Assembly: GCA_003229495.1 (NCBI GenBank)
Contig: QIEB01000348.1
Location: forward strand, 1 to 14,467
Length of the DNA: 14,467 nucleotides
Direction: 5' to 3'
Source of the DNA: Flammeovirgaceae bacterium
Lineage (GTDB): Bacteria; Bacteroidota; Bacteroidia; Cytophagales; Cyclobacteriaceae
Shown here: positions 14,312 through 14,467 of the stretch, piece by piece
Position numbering within the stretch: the stretch's first letter is position 1
How the letters are laid out: each line of letters starts with the position of its first letter
Notes under the pieces: model-generated
What the model saw: the letters and a program-made list of their open reading frames with translations, nothing else
Told to the model about the DNA's origin: nothing
The model's database searches: none
Position numbers and translations under genes: made by a program

Positions 14312-14353
14312 TGATTAATAACGTGATTAATCACGTTATTAATCACGTTATTC
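14312..14353. repeat. 12-bp tandem repeat forming a perfect 34-bp palindrome
   Basis: Units TGATTAATAACG (14312-14323), TGATTAATCACG (14324-14335), TTATTAATCACG (14336-14347) and the partial TTATTC (14348-14353) follow head to tail. Because the unit is built from ATTAAT and the self-complementary ACGT step, bases 14312-14345 form an uninterrupted 34-bp palindrome centred between 14328 and 14329; the next base pair outward does not match. It could bind a dimeric protein, extrude a cruciform or mark an element end. Confidence 0.85.
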
Positions 14354-14391
14354 TTATGGCCCCGTCCTTATTCAGGCATGCTCAGTACACC

Positions 14392-14423
14392 AACTTAAAA
14401 CTTATAACTAATAACTTACAACT
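14392..14423. repeat. Heptamer tandem repeat
   Basis: Units AACTTAA, AACTTAT, AACTAAT, AACTTAC and the partial AACT follow each other every 7 bases from 14392. Degenerate, about 4.5 copies. No coding role is seen. Confidence 0.6.
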
Positions 14424-14425
14424 CC

Positions 14426-14467
14426 CTATAAAGCCCCTTCCATAATGCTTTCCACCACCGAAGGATC
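14426..14467 (-). CDS. Possible C-terminal end of a gene entering from the right edge
   Basis: On the - strand the last 42 bases read DPSVVESIMEGAL followed by TAG (14428-14426), which looks like a natural protein end just beyond the repeats. Only 13 residues are visible. Another - strand frame in the same bases is also open (ending WKGLYREL), and an ATG at 14445 could start a + strand gene, so strand and frame are uncertain. Confidence 0.25.
   Translation of the reverse strand, partial: DPSVVESIMEGAL

Noticed and set aside
14146..14346. A - strand frame of 66 codons through the GC-rich segment and palindrome
   Set aside because: Its start (MINNVINHVINHW) is just the translation of the 12-bp repeat and the rest covers the hairpins; no domain or signal is seen.

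Overview
The window looks like a chromosomal segment of a Bacteroidota bacterium, probably of the order Cytophagales. I infer this from gene content (DUF4407 and DUF2911 proteins, a CHRD-like lipoprotein, small Bacteroidota-type lipoproteins, an HMG-CoA reductase of the mevalonate route), the general lack of Shine-Dalgarno sequences, and upstream motifs resembling the Bacteroidota promoter (TTG, about 19-22 nt, TAnnTTTG). No marker gene fixes the genus. I see no tRNA, rRNA, CRISPR array, integrase or transposase.

Layout. Bases 1-5853 (+ strand) hold a compact cluster: the C-terminal two thirds of a UbiB/ABC1-family atypical kinase (cut by the left edge), a DUF445 membrane protein, a class I-type HMG-CoA reductase with an extra N-terminal domain, and a membrane-anchored penicillin-acylase-family Ntn hydrolase. 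Two joints are tight (10 and 8 nt); the DUF445-HMGR gap is 115 nt. Bases 6096-7730 (+) carry a four-helix membrane/coiled-coil DUF4407 protein and a secreted helical-repeat protein. Bases 7727-10004 (-) carry a low-specificity threonine aldolase with rarA one base downstream. A clear intrinsic terminator then separates these from a two-repeat CHRD-like lipoprotein (10115-10942, -). Bases 11194-11930 hold a DUF2911 protein (+) and a tiny lipoprotein (-) whose ends overlap tail to tail. Bases 12087-13412 (+) encode a secreted M20 zinc peptidase of the carboxypeptidase G2 type.

The right end (13413-14467) differs in character. It has a small antitoxin-like gene with an overlapping RelE/ParE-type toxin. 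The toxin is recognisable over its full length (98 codons) but broken twice: a TGA in place of an expected Trp codon at codon 7, and a one-base deletion at codon 75/76. A GC-rich stretch full of short hairpins follows, then a 12-bp tandem repeat that folds into a perfect 34-bp palindrome, then heptamer tandem repeats. This looks like accessory intergenic DNA in which a toxin-antitoxin module is decaying.

Most of the window is ordinary housekeeping or envelope genes. The points most worth a second look are the orphaned antitoxin with its double-hit toxin, the palindromic tandem repeat and hairpin-rich DNA beside it, the extra domain on HMG-CoA reductase, and two pairs of convergent genes that overlap through their stop codons.
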